A DNA stretch of 64,000 nt, from the NCBI GenBank assembly GCA_028551475.1, contig CM052358.1, positions 11,825,938-11,889,937 of the forward strand, read 5' to 3'. A program made the position numbers and the translations under genes. The notes under the pieces were generated by a model. The model was not told the DNA's origin, ran no database searches, and saw only the letters and a program-made list of their open reading frames with translations. Of the stretch, positions 11,229 to 23,500 are shown in pieces. Within the stretch, counting starts at the first letter, position 1. Every line of letters starts with the position of its first letter. This DNA comes from Casuarina equisetifolia (taxonomy: Eukaryota > Streptophyta > Magnoliopsida > Fagales > Casuarinaceae).

Positions 11229-13548
11229 TCTGAAGGACTTTGAGAACTCTGAGCAGGTTAAAGATGAAAGAATTCAAGCGCATGTTTCAAAGACTAATAA
11301 GAAGCAATATCCTGTAGCATAAACAAAACCGTGCTTGGCTGAGAAAAGTAGGGTTCTGGAAGTGGTAAGAAAATAAGATACGCAGGTCGGCGGGGTTGTA
11401 TCTGCAGAGATTCCGACAATCTTGTAGGACTGATTAACTTGGTTAGCGACAACATTTCAGTAAATGTTCTTTGAGGCTACAAAACTACTCAAAGTTCTCA
11501 ATGGGAATCCCTGGACGTTCAAAGGTGGCAACCGTTGGTAGTTAAAACCCCGGCTAAGGAGCGGTGCTATCACTCCTCCGTGACCGTGTCGGCGAGGTTC
11601 ATCTATACCATCTCACGCAAACGAGACTAATCAGTTGTCTATGAAAAAAAAGGATAGGAGTCTAATTTGTTTATAAATATTTGGCAAATCCCATTGTTGC
11701 GTGCACAGTAGCAAAGTTCCAGGGTTTCCGATAACTCATCCTCTTTGCTTTCGAGTGGAAATTACAAAGATGCATTAAGACTCCGACTCAAAATGTTGAG
11801 AGGAACCAATTCCACTTGCATGAAGATTTCTCTACCATCTCTTTTCCACGCCAAAAGAGGTTTTGCAACTTCCTTCTCTTCTCTTCGACACCAAAAAGGG
11901 TTCTGGAGCAATTGAGTTTCCCTTCTCTGCCTCTAACTCCTTAGGAGAAAGAAGTACAGCTGCCAATGGAGATTACGAAAAACACAAGCGTTAAGACTCC
12001 GACATAGAAAGCCCGGAGGAACTTGCTTGAAGATGTTCTCTGTCTTGTCTCCTGCACTAAAAAGAGTTCTGAAGCAACCAAGTTCCTTCTCTTCGGTATC
12101 AAAAAGGGTTAAGGAGCAATTGAGTTCCCCGACTATGCCTCCAACTCCTCAGAAGAAGCATGATTGTCTCATAAAAAGTGGTGCCACTTCTGGTAGTGCC
12201 ATTTTCAAGACTTTGTTTTCTTGACGTCTGCTGCTTCATTAACAATTATCTCTGGTTCAGACTTTATAATTGTCTCCACATTCTTTTAGACATTAGTCAA
12301 AGCTGACTAGATTTACTTATGGTTATTAAGATTTTTTTGGATAGTAGCTCATTGCTAAATATGATAGTCATTAATCATTCAATTTTTGTTATGTTTATAT
12401 ACTGCAATGGAAATTCTTTAAATGTAAAACACAAACAATTTGCAAAAACGGGTAGAAACAGAGTTACTTTTGGTAGAAACCAATCAGTTACTTGATAACT
12501 TCGATCATGTAGCAAAAAAAGCCTAACCGAAGTTGCTTCTTCCTCTCTCTCTCTCTCCATTTATCTCCGTGATGATGTCTAGTGATTTCCCTTCATCCTT
12601 GAAGGCACGGACTAGCCCCTTCATGTGTAGGAAGAGAAGTGTCACTCTAGCAGGGGAGAGAAAAAGAGGAGGAAGAAGTGTTATGTGACACCAGCTTTCT
12701 TTTGGGGAGATGAGAAAAAGAACATTTGATCAAAAGTGAAGCTTTCACCATATCTTCCCACCGTATCTGATTCTCTTGAGTTCAATGGACTAGCTTGCAC
12801 AGATATGAATCCTGAGCTAAGGATAAATATAGGATTTGTGGATGGAGATCTCGTGGGGAATAATCTTAATCGATTGCGAAATCACGACAGCATTATTAAG
12901 GCCATTTCAAGAATTTACACACATAGAACAGGCTTACATACGCTGTCACAGTAGTCTGTGATGCAATCCACAAAAATCCTTGATCCAGGGCAAAGCAGTA
13001 ACTATGAAGTCCAGCTACCCTGAGCAGCATTCTACGCTCAAGTCCATGCTTTTGACCAATGGAATGTGGCACTATTTCTACAAAAAATCTCAGAAGTATT
13101 CAGTTTAACTTTTAATCTCCTGATCTTTATCTCTAGTTGCTAAAGTTTCACGAGACATCATCTCCTTCCTGAATTCAAAAGCCAGCCAAAGAGGAACTTT
13201 GACATTCAAAAGTTTCTTATTCACAGTTTGCATTTGCAGCTCTAATCCATCTATTTGTATACCCAACATTTTTAGAATAGTCAGATGAAATCCAAATATA
13301 CAGACATCTCACCTTTCAAGCAATCAGATAAAGCAGACGATAGGGACCAGTAAGAGGCACAACACAAGAACTCGCTGTGTATATAAATGCTTGTATAGAG
13401 GATCATAAGCCAAGCCCCCCCAAGAAGTTATTGTTGACGTACACATACCACATACTCCACAGTTCATATAAGATGAAACTATATAAGTTCAACTAGCTAT
13501 TGTCGGTTTACAGGTTACACTTCCACAAAGCAAAGAGAGTGAAGACTT
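11229..13548. other. Intergenic between PPR and copper-chaperone genes
   Basis: The left part holds the upstream region of the minus-strand PPR gene, and the right end the 3' flank of the copper-chaperone gene. Apart from the diverged tandem duplication at 11757-12165, I recognise nothing. Small open frames at 12027-12224 and 12736-12954 (plus) match no family I know. Confidence 0.5.
11757..12165. repeat. Diverged tandem duplication, two ~200-bp units
   Basis: Unit 1 runs about 11757-11967 and unit 2 about 11968-12165. Shared blocks occur in the same order: GGARATTAC, TTAAGACTCCGAC, GAGGAAC, TTGCWTGAAGAT, CTTCCTTCTCTTC, CAAAAAGGGTT, GAGCAATTGAGTT, then a CTCCAACTCCT-like block. Unit 2 carries a 65-codon open frame starting MKMFSVLSPALKRVL; the matching frame in unit 1 stops after about 31 codons. 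I recognise neither peptide. Confidence 0.6.
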
Positions 13549-15253
13549 TTAAGCAGTTGCCACGGCTTCAGCAGGCTTCTCTTCAGATGCTGCTGATGCC
13601 TCTGCTTCCCAGAAGCTAGTCTTTTTCCCAGTTTTTGAAACAGTCTGCAGAACTGCCTCAGGCTGCAAATTGCCTTTCACTGTCACCTTCTGTTCCTTCA
13701 GATCGATGTCATATGATTCTACACCTACAGATAGTAAAAAAGGACAGCGGGTATTGTTATACAACAAATCGATGTCTGCCATAAATTTTCGAAGTAGTGT
13801 GTGTGTGCATGATTTATTCCAAAGCAAGTAAAATTCATGATCCATAGAAACAACATTTTGTGAACAGAACAATTAGTGAAATTCTTTAGTTGACCATCTT
13901 CTCTGCCAGATTAATCTATGGATTAAAAAGAGATTTTTTTTTTTTTTAAAAAAGTAAACACCATCAAAACCAACAGCTCCATAGAAAGACATCATCGACC
14001 TACACAGTATCAATTTATAATCAACCAAGAATGCTTACTGTTTTAAAGATAATTAGGATGAGGAGTGAAGTAGACTTAATTTCAAACAGTGTTCCTGGTC
14101 TATCAGAGGGGTTCTTTGCACCAAAGTTGTCAGCTGGTAAATCATTTAATTGAATTTTATTTCTTGCTACTTGCCTCTGATGTGGTATATCTATGCCTAG
14201 TGTGTATGTACATGCCACAAGAGGTCCACAGTATCTCAAGTAAACACACAAAAACATGAACAGAGAAACCCAATCTATGCGATGGAACCCAAAACAACTC
14301 GATGGACATGAAAGAGTCAAAATAGAAAAGCATCTTCAGACCATTAAGCTGTAGGAAAAATACCGTGCTTGAGATAAAAAAATTAGAGAAAAAGAAAAAT
14401 AAATGGGACAAAAACGTTGTGGAGTTCATTACTGATAAACTAGTGACACCAGAGAAGAGAAAAGCAGAAAACTTGACAAAAGCTAACACGAAAGGCAGAC
14501 AACGAACCTTCCATTTTCCCCAGAACCCTTTTCACGGCTCCAACACATCCTTCACATGACATACCAACCTTGAGGACAACAGTCTGCACCAAACAGAAAC
14601 AGAGACTTCAGATAAAAAAAAAAAACAATTGGAGAAAAGTAACATTCTTTGATCAAAGCATTGAACCATAGTTTTCCCTAGTAAGATTACAGCATTATGT
14701 CAAGAGTGCCATCAATCGAACAACATTACTCGAGGGGACCTTTTTCTTATTCATGCTCTGAGGAGTGAACCGTACGATTCCCCTCTTTTGAGAAAATAAC
14801 AGGTAAAACAAAGTTGGAACCCACGAAAATAAGTAGATCCTTCCCAAAGAATCGAGCATCCAACCAATCCCATGTCCACGACATCCACATATACTTTGAT
14901 AAATCTCTTTTTACCATACCTATGTCCCAAAGAATCAACAAACATAGTTGACACTCCAACAAAAGAAAAACGACAATACATAGGATCTCAATCTTCACAG
15001 GCAAGCCAAATCAGCCAAAATTCTAAACTTGATTCAATCAAATAGAAACAATAGATCCTTGGCCCTATATTCGTTCCTCATCAGAAAGGAAACCACATCA
15101 CACACCACAAAACATGAAAAGACTAAATTTGCAGGTTGAATTAATAGGAAATATGTAAGTCAATGCTGTTCGAGAGAACCAAAAAAAAAAAAGAATTAAG
15201 TGATAGTGGAACTTGGAAACTGAGAAAAGGACCTTTGGTATTACCTGCGACAT
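13549..15253 (-). CDS. ATX1: Copper chaperone, ATX1/CCH type (HMA domain)
   Basis: ATX1-type proteins are small soluble cytosolic chaperones that carry Cu(I) to P-type ATPases such as RAN1/HMA5. Three exons join to 86 residues: 15245..15253 (only ATG TCG CAG), 14508..14583 and 13549..13724. The HMA fold contains the copper-binding motif GMSCEGC with Cys13 and Cys16, followed by [19 protein letters not shown] and the plant-typical [13 protein letters not shown]. The C-terminal tail ([15 protein letters not shown]) is short, as in ATX1/CCH relatives without the long plant extension. Splice sites are GT-AG. The nine-base first coding exon is easily missed by gene finders. The family call is very secure; the choice of symbol between ATX1 and CCH is a judgement. 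Confidence 0.95.
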
Positions 15254-15360
15254 GGCTAGGGGTTTTGGAAGAAGCTGGGCTCTGCAAGAGAACGAAAAGA
15301 GCGAGACAAGAATGAATTGGTTGATTTTTGCTTGCAAGGAAGGGTAAACGCCAGGGGTCG

Positions 15361-15369
15361 ATTTATATA
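15361..15369 (-). promoter_or_regulatory. TATA box of the copper-chaperone gene
   Basis: The minus strand reads TATATAAAT about 108 bases before the start codon. This leaves room for a 5' UTR of roughly 75 bases. It is a motif match at a sensible distance. Confidence 0.55.
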
Positions 15370-15784
15370 GGCCGAGCTGTGAAGCAAAAATAAAGCGATA
15401 GGTTTGTTGTGTCGGTTTGGTAATGACGAAGGTGTATTATGACCATTTGATGTTGACCCAAAAAAGACGTCGTCTTTACGCTAAATACTGAATATTTTTC
15501 TCCTTCTCGAAAGGGATTATTTGAAAGTTTCTCGGGTGACTTTCTTCATGCTTGCGTCTTTTGCAGGTTCAGGCCCCCAAGCCTTACTGTAAAAGAGACG
15601 ATCTAAAAAGCTTATTGCTTTATTTGCAGGCGTGAGAAGGATTAACTAAAATTCCATTTCAAGCAAATGGGGCAATGCCAAACAGTCTTTCAGGCATCCT
15701 AAAAGTAGATGTGGAATTTGGTGCTCCACAAGAATTTCAGCAGTACAACATCGTCTTTTTGTTCTAGTAGTACAAATGGAAGGC

Positions 15785-15876
15785 AGTACCGAGGAGGAGT
15801 ACAGGCATAATCTTCCAACGCCTGTTCCTTCCAGTACCGAGGAGGAGTACAGGCATCTTCAACGCCTGTTCCATCC
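15785..15876. repeat. Tandem repeat, two units of 48 and 44 bp
   Basis: AGTACCGAGGAGGAGTACAG followed by GCAT...CAACGCCTGTTCC occurs twice head to tail, at 15785-15832 and 15833-15876. The second unit has four bases fewer, in the middle. On the plus strand the repeat encodes STEEEYRH twice; on the minus strand it encodes ACTPPRY twice. No function is assigned. Confidence 0.8.
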
Positions 15877-16149
15877 ACCAACAAGACGAGGTGGAGTGCC
15901 TTTCCCTGTAATCGACGAGCAGCAGACCACAAACTTCCACATCATTCCGCTCTGCAGCTTCTCCACGTACTGGCCCCTTTTTTCTTTTTATAGGCCAAGA
16001 TCTCCTGGTGGGTATTCGAGGCTAAGCATTATAAATATCTCCCAACTCTCTAACTTAACATCAATGGATAACAACAATAGAGGAAGGGATCTTTTTTTGT
16101 CCTTAATGGGGGATTAAGGTGAGGAAATTTAGAGGACTTATTAAAAAAA

Positions 16150-16375
16150 ACTAACCTACCATAGTAATAGGTAGTCCACGTCTTATAAGACACATATATT
16201 TGAGTTTTCATTCTAATGTGGGACTGACTTTCTCTTGACATTCACTTGTAGTCTTACATTTTTTAATTCACTACTATCAATAATGAAATAATTTGACTTT
16301 GATACCATGTAAGAATAGGTCCATACCTATCAAAACTCATAAACAGCAATAATATAGCCCACGCCTTGTAAGCAA
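16150..16375. repeat. Dispersed repeat, first member
   Basis: This region contains CTTATAAGACACATATATTTGAGTTTTCATTCTAATGTGGGACTGAC and TATCAAAACTCATAAACAGCAATAATATAGCCCACGCCTTGTAA, split here to describe the two blocks. Closely similar text recurs twice near 41760-42075, with AAACTCATGAGCAGTAATA, CTTATAAGGCGTAGA and GATGTGAGATTAACAC. It is a multi-copy element, most likely a retroelement or MITE remnant. I could not fix its ends. Confidence 0.5.
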
Positions 16376-17634
16376 AACCATCTGTTTTGATTGGCATCTA
16401 AGTATGATAAAATACACCAAAAAGCAAACTTATTATTATACAAAATAAAGTAAACTAAAAAAACAACGTTGCCTAATCTCGAGAAAGGCTATTCACTTTT
16501 CCTGCAAAGTTTGGTAAAAGGCCTGCCAAACAGGTAAAAGTGCTTATAAAAACCAGAAAAGAGATTTGGTTGGCATACACCGGGCGGCGAATTCTGGTTA
16601 AAAGATGAAGGTTGGTTGGTTGGCCAGTGGTTGGCGTGTGCCGGCCAACAAATCGTGGTCAAAGTGCAAAGCCACGTTCTAAGATTCCGAAGCGCTGGTG
16701 ATCTCTGGCCAATCAAAACGGTGGGTCCTATTGCCATTTGACGGAACAAGCAAATCACCGTCTCACACACGTAGAACGTGTCGTAACGCCATGTAACTAT
16801 GGTTAATATTATGAAAGAATCGAAACCAAATTCATATTTTGAGAGAAAAAAAAAACTCAAATAAAAGTTTAAATCACTTAACCAACTAACTTAATAGTAA
16901 AGTATTAAGAATTTTAACCGTGAGATTTGAGGTTCTACATATTGTGCGTGTCAGTGTATGTATTGTAATATGAAAAAAAAAATTAAAAATACCCAAAACA
17001 TTTTAAGATTATCTTTCCCTCCTAACAAAGACAAAAGCATTGACGATTGCTAGATGATACCAATTCCCAATGTTTCTTCATGAGATCTTGTTTCAAATGG
17101 AAGGGGGCAAGAGTGAAGTTCAAGATACCTTGAGTCCTCCCTTATAAAAAAGAAAAAGATGAGTTGAAATTTTTTAAAAGAACTATGGTAATCACTATGA
17201 CGATGTAACATGCCCTAACAAATTCCCGAATCGCATCCTTTGCTTTCCCCTCGTTTGCATAACTAATCAATAAATATTGAAGCATATGCAGTCAACCTCC
17301 TTTGGGTTTGAATCAAGAATATGGGCCTTCATCCATAGGCCCATATATATGTATTTCCGACAATTTACATAGATTATACATTTGAAATTCTTGACTATCA
17401 TGAGCCGAAATTCTTGCTTCTAGACACGTAGTACAGAACAACCAGCGGGGAAACTTACTAGGAATTCTGAATTGCCGTTTTCTTTCAAATTTGGATGTGC
17501 TACTTAACCATTGCTAGCTATGCTCCATCTAGCCAAGCTCAGCTTGGAAGTTCAAGTTCAGGAATCTTTGCACAAAGCAAACCAACGAGAAGTTATCCTT
17601 CTTCATTGGAGAGATTAAAAGATTTACATCTTTT

Positions 17635-17656
17635 GGGGGGGGGGGGGGGGGGGGGG
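17635..17656. repeat. Poly-G tract, 22 Gs
   Basis: A run of 22 consecutive Gs lies just beyond the stop codon of the DYW PPR gene, followed by ACACAC and a poly-A run. On the PPR sense strand it is a poly-C tract within the probable 3' UTR. Long homopolymer G is unusual in plant DNA and its length is also prone to sequencing error. Confidence 0.85.
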
Positions 17657-17680
17657 ACACACAAAAAAAAAAAACTAGTG

Positions 17681-19729
17681 TCACCAATAATCCCCACATG
17701 AACATGAACCGTCAATAAAACTATGAAATCGGTTATTATCCCGAACAATAATCTCTCTTTGTGTAAATTTCGAAATCAGCTTGATGGCCTCATGACAATC
17801 ACCGCAGACACGAAGATTTTTAACAACTCGAATCACAACTTTTGAGGAAGTACTGATTAGACCAAAGGCAATAGCAAGCTTCTCACTATGACAACCGAGG
17901 AAATGTTCCTTTTCTTCCTCTTCAATGTCGAACAGAACAAAATCTGTACTTGGAACGTAGCCAGCAGCTTTGAGTTTCATGGCTAATTCTTCCAGCTTTG
18001 CATATATCTTTTCGGATAAGGGGTGGGACTTCTCTCCTACAAGAAATTCATGCACAACTCCATCCACTTCAATCCAACTACACCCGGGTATCTTTTGGAT
18101 GCCTTTATTATTCATGCTTGATCTTAGCTTTGCTGCTTCGTCCCATCTATGGCTTGCTGAAAAAATATTCGATAAGAGAACATAATTTCCTGAGTTCCAT
18201 GGCTCTAATTCAATGAGTTTCTTCAATACGTGTTCAGCTAACATGGTGTCTCGATGTAACCTACACCCACTTAACAAGGCTCCCCAAACAACAACATTGG
18301 CTTTCATCGGCATACTTTTTATCAACTGATGAGCTTCATCTAGTAAACCTGCACGACCAAGAAGATCCACCATACATCCATAATGCTCAATTGTAGGAGT
18401 CAAGGAGAAAACCCTTTGCATGCTATTGAAAAATCGACGACCCTCGTCAACTAGACCAGCATGGGTACAACCACAGAGAAGGCCAACGAAAGTCTTTCCA
18501 TCAGGTTGAATCCCAATCTGCTCCATTTGCCCAAATAGTCCAAATGCGGCTTTGACATGTCCATTCATAGCTAGCCCGGACATGGTGGCATTCCAGACAA
18601 CTCGGTCTTTTTCCTTCATCTCTTTGAAGACTTCCCAGCCTTGCGCCATGCACCCACATTTTGCATACATATCGATTAATGCTGTACCTAGAACAGGGTT
18701 TGACAAAAACTTATTTCTGTCAATCTTCCCACTAGCCCAGTTCCCTAGCTCAAGCGCTCCTAAAGTTGCACAAGCAGAAAGCACTCCAACCATTGCATAA
18801 TGATCAGGTCTCAAATTTTCTCTCTGCATCTGAAAGAAAAGGTCTAGAGCTTCTTTAGGGAGTCCATTCAGCGCATAATTCTGAATCATGGAACTCCAAG
18901 TAACTATGTCCTTCTCAACCATCCCGTCAAAGACACACCGGGCTTTGTCCATACTACCACACTTGGCATACATGTCCACCAAAGAAGTAGCCACAAACAC
19001 GTTCCTCAACATTCCAATCTCTGCCATGTATCTATCTATCCACTCCCCACTTCTTAATTCCCCTAATTGAGAACAAGCAGACAAGACCTTAACAATAGTA
19101 ACACTATCAGGCCTCATTCCCATCTCCAGGAAAACCCGAAACATGTCAATAGCTTCGCTGTACTGACCAACGCCAATGTATCCACTAATGATTGCAGTCC
19201 AAGCAACGACATTCTTGTCAGGAATATCATCGAAAATCTTTCGTGCATGTCCCAAATAGCAGCAATTTGCATACACGCAAAGCAAACTAGTCTTCACGTA
19301 AACATCATCGTCAAACCCCTCTTTTACCACAAGGGCATGAATCTTGACACCCTCTTGAAAATCCAAAAGCCTAGCGGACGCCTTAAGAACAAAAGGAAAA
19401 GTAAAAGAGTTGGGCAAGAATCCCTCCGTCCGCATGAAACGATAGTATTCAATTGCATCATGGAAGCACTCATTGGAAACCAAGCCCTGGATCATTGTGT
19501 TCCAAAGATAAATGTTGGGTTCCCTGGCTTGCTCAAAGACGAGCCTCGAGTAATGCGTATCACCAAAATGCAAGGCATGACGCAAGACCATCGTGAGGAA
19601 GTAGTTGTCTTGGTCGAGGCCAAGGCGTAGAAGGCGGGCGTGAACATGCTTGAGGAGTTTGAAGGAGCTGAAACCTTGAAGGAGGCTTGTCTTGATTTCC
19701 AAGGACTTGGAAAAAGCGGCAGTCATCAA
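17681..19729 (-). CDS. Pentatricopeptide repeat protein, DYW class (At3g08820-like)
   Basis: A 682-residue intronless frame. PPR motifs of the PLS type fill most of the protein, followed by the E and E+ regions ([21 protein letters not shown]) and a complete DYW domain ending exactly in DYW. The cytidine-deaminase-like zinc site is present: H614-S-E616 and C642-G-D-C645. The second zinc-binding cluster near the end also looks intact (H669, C676, C678). DYW PPR proteins are nuclear-encoded organellar C-to-U editing factors: the repeats choose the RNA site and the DYW domain deaminates the cytidine. The C-terminal half strongly resembles Arabidopsis At3g08820 as I remember it. Two adjacent Met codons open the frame and the first is used. 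The editing target cannot be told from the gene alone. Confidence 0.95.
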   Translation of the reverse strand: MMTAAFSKSLEIKTSLLQGFSSFKLLKHVHARLLRLGLDQDNYFLTMVLRHALHFGDTHYSRLVFEQAREPNIYLWNTMIQGLVSNECFHDAIEYYRFMRTEGFLPNSFTFPFVLKASARLLDFQEGVKIHALVVKEGFDDDVYVKTSLLCVYANCCYLGHARKIFDDIPDKNVVAWTAIISGYIGVGQYSEAIDMFRVFLEMGMRPDSVTIVKVLSACSQLGELRSGEWIDRYMAEIGMLRNVFVATSLVDMYAKCGSMDKARCVFDGMVEKDIVTWSSMIQNYALNGLPKEALDLFFQMQRENLRPDHYAMVGVLSACATLGALELGNWASGKIDRNKFLSNPVLGTALIDMYAKCGCMAQGWEVFKEMKEKDRVVWNATMSGLAMNGHVKAAFGLFGQMEQIGIQPDGKTFVGLLCGCTHAGLVDEGRRFFNSMQRVFSLTPTIEHYGCMVDLLGRAGLLDEAHQLIKSMPMKANVVVWGALLSGCRLHRDTMLAEHVLKKLIELEPWNSGNYVLLSNIFSASHRWDEAAKLRSSMNNKGIQKIPGCSWIEVDGVVHEFLVGEKSHPLSEKIYAKLEELAMKLKAAGYVPSTDFVLFDIEEEEKEHFLGCHSEKLAIAFGLISTSSKVVIRVVKNLRVCGDCHEAIKLISKFTQREIIVRDNNRFHSFIDGSCSCGDYW

Positions 19730-20513
19730 ATATGACCCTCACTCTGCTCTCGTTAAATTACTGATAAAATAAAGCTCTCTTCTTCAACAAGCTCTACTTG
19801 GACATCATACTTAGCTATCATTGATCCATCTAAGTACAATGGGTTGGAACTGCTTTGCTTGTTGAGTGGCTTTGTGGGATAATTTGTCCCTCGTGCTTCA
19901 GTATCAATATCGAGCTGGGAATCAGCTTTGCTTCTTACTTTCTCTGGAGATCCACCACATTGCTTTGGGGCTGAAGTGCTTCTTACGACATTGCATGTTG
20001 TGCGAAGTACTTATTCTCTAGGCGGCACTCTTGTTTTAATCTAAAAGCACTTCCTTTTAGCATGGAGTTATATATTCTTGAACAGAGTTTTCTTGTTGAT
20101 CTTAGTTGTTCACGGAGAAGATTTGGATCTGACAAGTTGATCCCACATCGCTACGTATTATTATATTCTTGCAGTGACCCACCCCAAAAAACAAACTCTA
20201 TAGAAGTAAGCCAAGAATGATGCTATCCTTGAGTAGCAAACTTCACAAAAAACTATAACGAAGCAAATCCATATCAGAATCCACAATTTGTTTCTGTTTT
20301 TCTTTGTGATTTATGTCCACATGCACCTACAACTCGCTGTTAGCATTGTTCACAAAACAAGAAACCCGACATGGACGAAAGGAATCAGATGCATAACCAA
20401 TAAGAAAAGGTAAAACCATGGCTGAGTTGCCAAAACATTTTCCACAACAAAATTTTCGAGGTTACTTGGAAGTCATTCTGAGAGGCGCCAACCGGAAAGA
20501 GAAGTAGCGGGGC
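19730..20513. other. Shared upstream region of DYW PPR and lipoxygenase
   Basis: These 784 bases separate two divergent genes and must hold both promoters and 5' UTRs. No coding frame of note lies here. I could not point to a convincing TATA box for either gene. Confidence 0.5.
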
Positions 20514-23500
20514 ATGGAACAACACAAAGACTCGCCTTCTAGCTCGCAAGCTACCCGACGCAGAAAAACTAGTGCTGCGCCCATTCGACGCAATGGTTCT
20601 TCTGCTAAACGATGCATTATCAAGGGGCAGGTTGTCTTCCTCCTTTATGGACAATCAGGTCCTGGAAAAGCAGCTTCGGTTCGCATCTATAGTTGCACCG
20701 AAGACAGGCCAGGTATGTTCGTTTTGTTCATTACACCGAATCACAAATGACTGCATCTGTTTCTTCGTATTTCACTTTCTCTTTTTTGGGTCAGTGAGAG
20801 CTTAGCTGTATAACCTATAACCTGAAATCTAGATGCATGGAATATGATAAAAGAAAATACACGATGTTGAAGAAATATTCCTAGCTGTCGCGTCAAAAGG
20901 CAATGAACTTCGACTCAAATTGAATTTCATGACTTGGTTCTTATTGGAGCTGTATGCCTTTTTTCTTCTCATATCTTATTTGTTTCCTCAAGCAACTCAG
21001 GCATGATTCTTGCACTGGACAGAACCAAATATACCATATCTCATTTACATGGCATTGAACAGGTTCTGGCAAAGGGAAGTTGAGTAAGCAGGCATACCTT
21101 GAAGGTGGGAAAAGCGAGGACACTGATGGGGAGAGAACCACAACTTACAAGGTGCAGTTTGAGGTCGAGGAAGAATTTGGAATTCCAGGAGCTCTGGTCT
21201 TTAAGAGCCAACATAAGAATAAATTATTCCTTCAGTCCGCGTCGCTGCAAATGTTCAACCAGGCTATCCACTTCAACTGCAACTCTTGGATATACCCTTT
21301 TGTAAAGACCAAAGCTGATCGAATTTTTTTCTCTAATACAGTAAGTCCAGAAAGAACTTAGCAGACTTCTTTGTACTCGTAGATGCAATCATACAACCAG
21401 AATACTGTTTCTATTTCAGAGTTATCTTCCAAATCAAACGCCAAATGGTTTAAAGGAACTGAGGAAGGAAGAACTTGAAAGCTTGAGAGGAGATGGGACT
21501 GGGGAGAGGAAGGAATGGGATCGAATCTACGACTATGACTACTACAATGATCTTGGCAATCCTGATAAAGGTCGAGAACATGTACGACCTATCTTGGGAG
21601 GATATGGAGGACATCCGTATCCTCGCAGGGGAAGAACAGGCCGACCCCCCAGCACTACAGGTACACAGCTTCCCTCACTTGGATGGGGAGCATTGCAGAG
21701 TTAACTTCTTTTTTGGATTGATGTCCCATCTCTAACAAGGCTCCAAACCATTTTTCTTTTACCCGTTTCGGTTTTTGAAATAAATGATATGCCTCTAATG
21801 CAAAATTGCAAAATTGTATTGCAACTTTTTCATGACTACTTTGCAGATCCTCTAGTCGAGAGCTGTCAAGAGAACAAGTTGGACATATATGTTCCTCCGG
21901 ACGAGAGGTTAAGCCCCAAGAAACTCTGTGAGTTGATATCCAATGCAATCCGGGCTACTAAATTTTTCATCATCCCCCAGAAACCATCCACCTTGCGAGA
22001 GGATTGTCAGAGTTTCCATTCATTTGAAGAGACAAACATCATCTTTTCTAGGAACAAAAGCCAAGCAGTGGAAAAATGGGTCGAAAAGCGATTAAAGAAA
22101 TTGGTACCGGATAAACTTTACAAACAAGTTATTAATGAAAGCAAGAAAAGGCCTTTGAAGTTTCCATTGCCTCAAATTATAGCAGGTGAAGTACACATCA
22201 GCAATTAATACGGACAGTACAGCAGACAATTTTCTCATTTTCAGTTCTGTTTTCTATTTTCAGAAAATAAAATGGCATGGCTGGATGATCGGGAGTTTGG
22301 GCGCCAAATGCTTGCTGGAGTTAATCCAACACGAATCCAAGTCTTGGAGGTACCTAATATCTCTCAGGCCAGATTTTAAGCATACTATCACCCAGGTCGT
22401 GGCCTAGATAAGAACCACCAATGACATTACCACACTAATCTTGCTGAAAGAGTCGAGTGAAAAAAGGGTTAACCACAGATAAGAAATGTGAGGCACAACA
22501 ACAGAACTAGTAAATGCGGAAAGGAACCATAAAGAATAAAGAGATGAGGTTAAGTTTCATCAGATCTCAAAGCTGATTTTGATATGTACATTTGATTAGG
22601 CACCACTCTGAAAATTTTAGGTGTGACTGGAGCTCTGAAATGGCAAAATTAGCTATCAAACATCTATTCAAAGTTTTATCAATTGTAGCTTTCTCACCTA
22701 GTTTTCTTTTGAATCAATGAATGCAAGTATAATTTGACAAACATGTTACAGATATTCAAACATCTTACGGTGTTTAATATAACTCTAAACCGGTGGCCTA
22801 CACTGAAACTTCCTTGCTACGAATTCCCAGCTTGTAATTACCAAGATAATAATCTTTCATGCTCGATGGTTGGGAATTTTACCACTCCCAGGTACAGTGG
22901 GCTAAATATCAATATATCAAACTGTTTTGAAATATCTTATATGACTTGACCTTGCAGATGTTTCCACCACAAAGCAAAAGTGGAGAGTGGAGTAAAATCG
23001 AGGTATCGCGCATAGAGCATAACCTAGAAGGCATGACTATTGATGTGGTAAACAATATTGCTTTTGCTCTCTTTCTTCACCTTCTACCAGTCGCAGCTCC
23101 CTTTTCCGCTGCTTCCAGGGAGAGAATAAAATCAACCAATAAAGTATGATCACTCTGCCCATCAATGTAATGGACCGAAGGGGCCTAATTATATTATGGA
23201 CCTACTAAATTGCCCCCTAGGGTGGCACATCGACCATGTTTTTAAACGAAGGCTGACAGTTTGAAGAAGCTGTTCTTTGAGCCAAGGCTTAAACCTCAAG
23301 GAATAGGGCTAAGTCTCGAGAATCCACCGATGCCATTTGAAAGTAAAGATTATAGCATAGGGGTAATGATGGTGAAGGTTTCATGTCAGCTTTCAGGCAT
23401 TGACTTCTTGCATTTTTGATTCCCTGTAAATGCCGCAGGCAATGGACGAGTGGAGGATTTTCATCTTGGATCACCATGACTACTTAATGCCGTTTTTATA

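Larger units (their letters stand above)
15370..17634. other. Intergenic between copper chaperone and DYW PPR
   Basis: This holds the upstream region of the copper-chaperone gene and the downstream region of the DYW PPR gene. Two repeats are listed separately (15785-15876 and about 16150-16375). A plus-strand frame at 15776-16117 covers the short tandem repeat but resembles no known protein. Nothing else is recognised. Confidence 0.45.

Noticed and set aside
12736-12954. 72-codon plus-strand frame (MKLSPYLPTVSDSLEF...)
   Set aside because: There is no recognisable domain, no splice partners and no supporting context; it may be chance.
15776-16117. 113-codon plus-strand frame over the tandem repeat
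   Set aside because: The frame exists because of the duplicated 48-bp unit. The peptide resembles no family and the DNA continues into a dispersed repeat.
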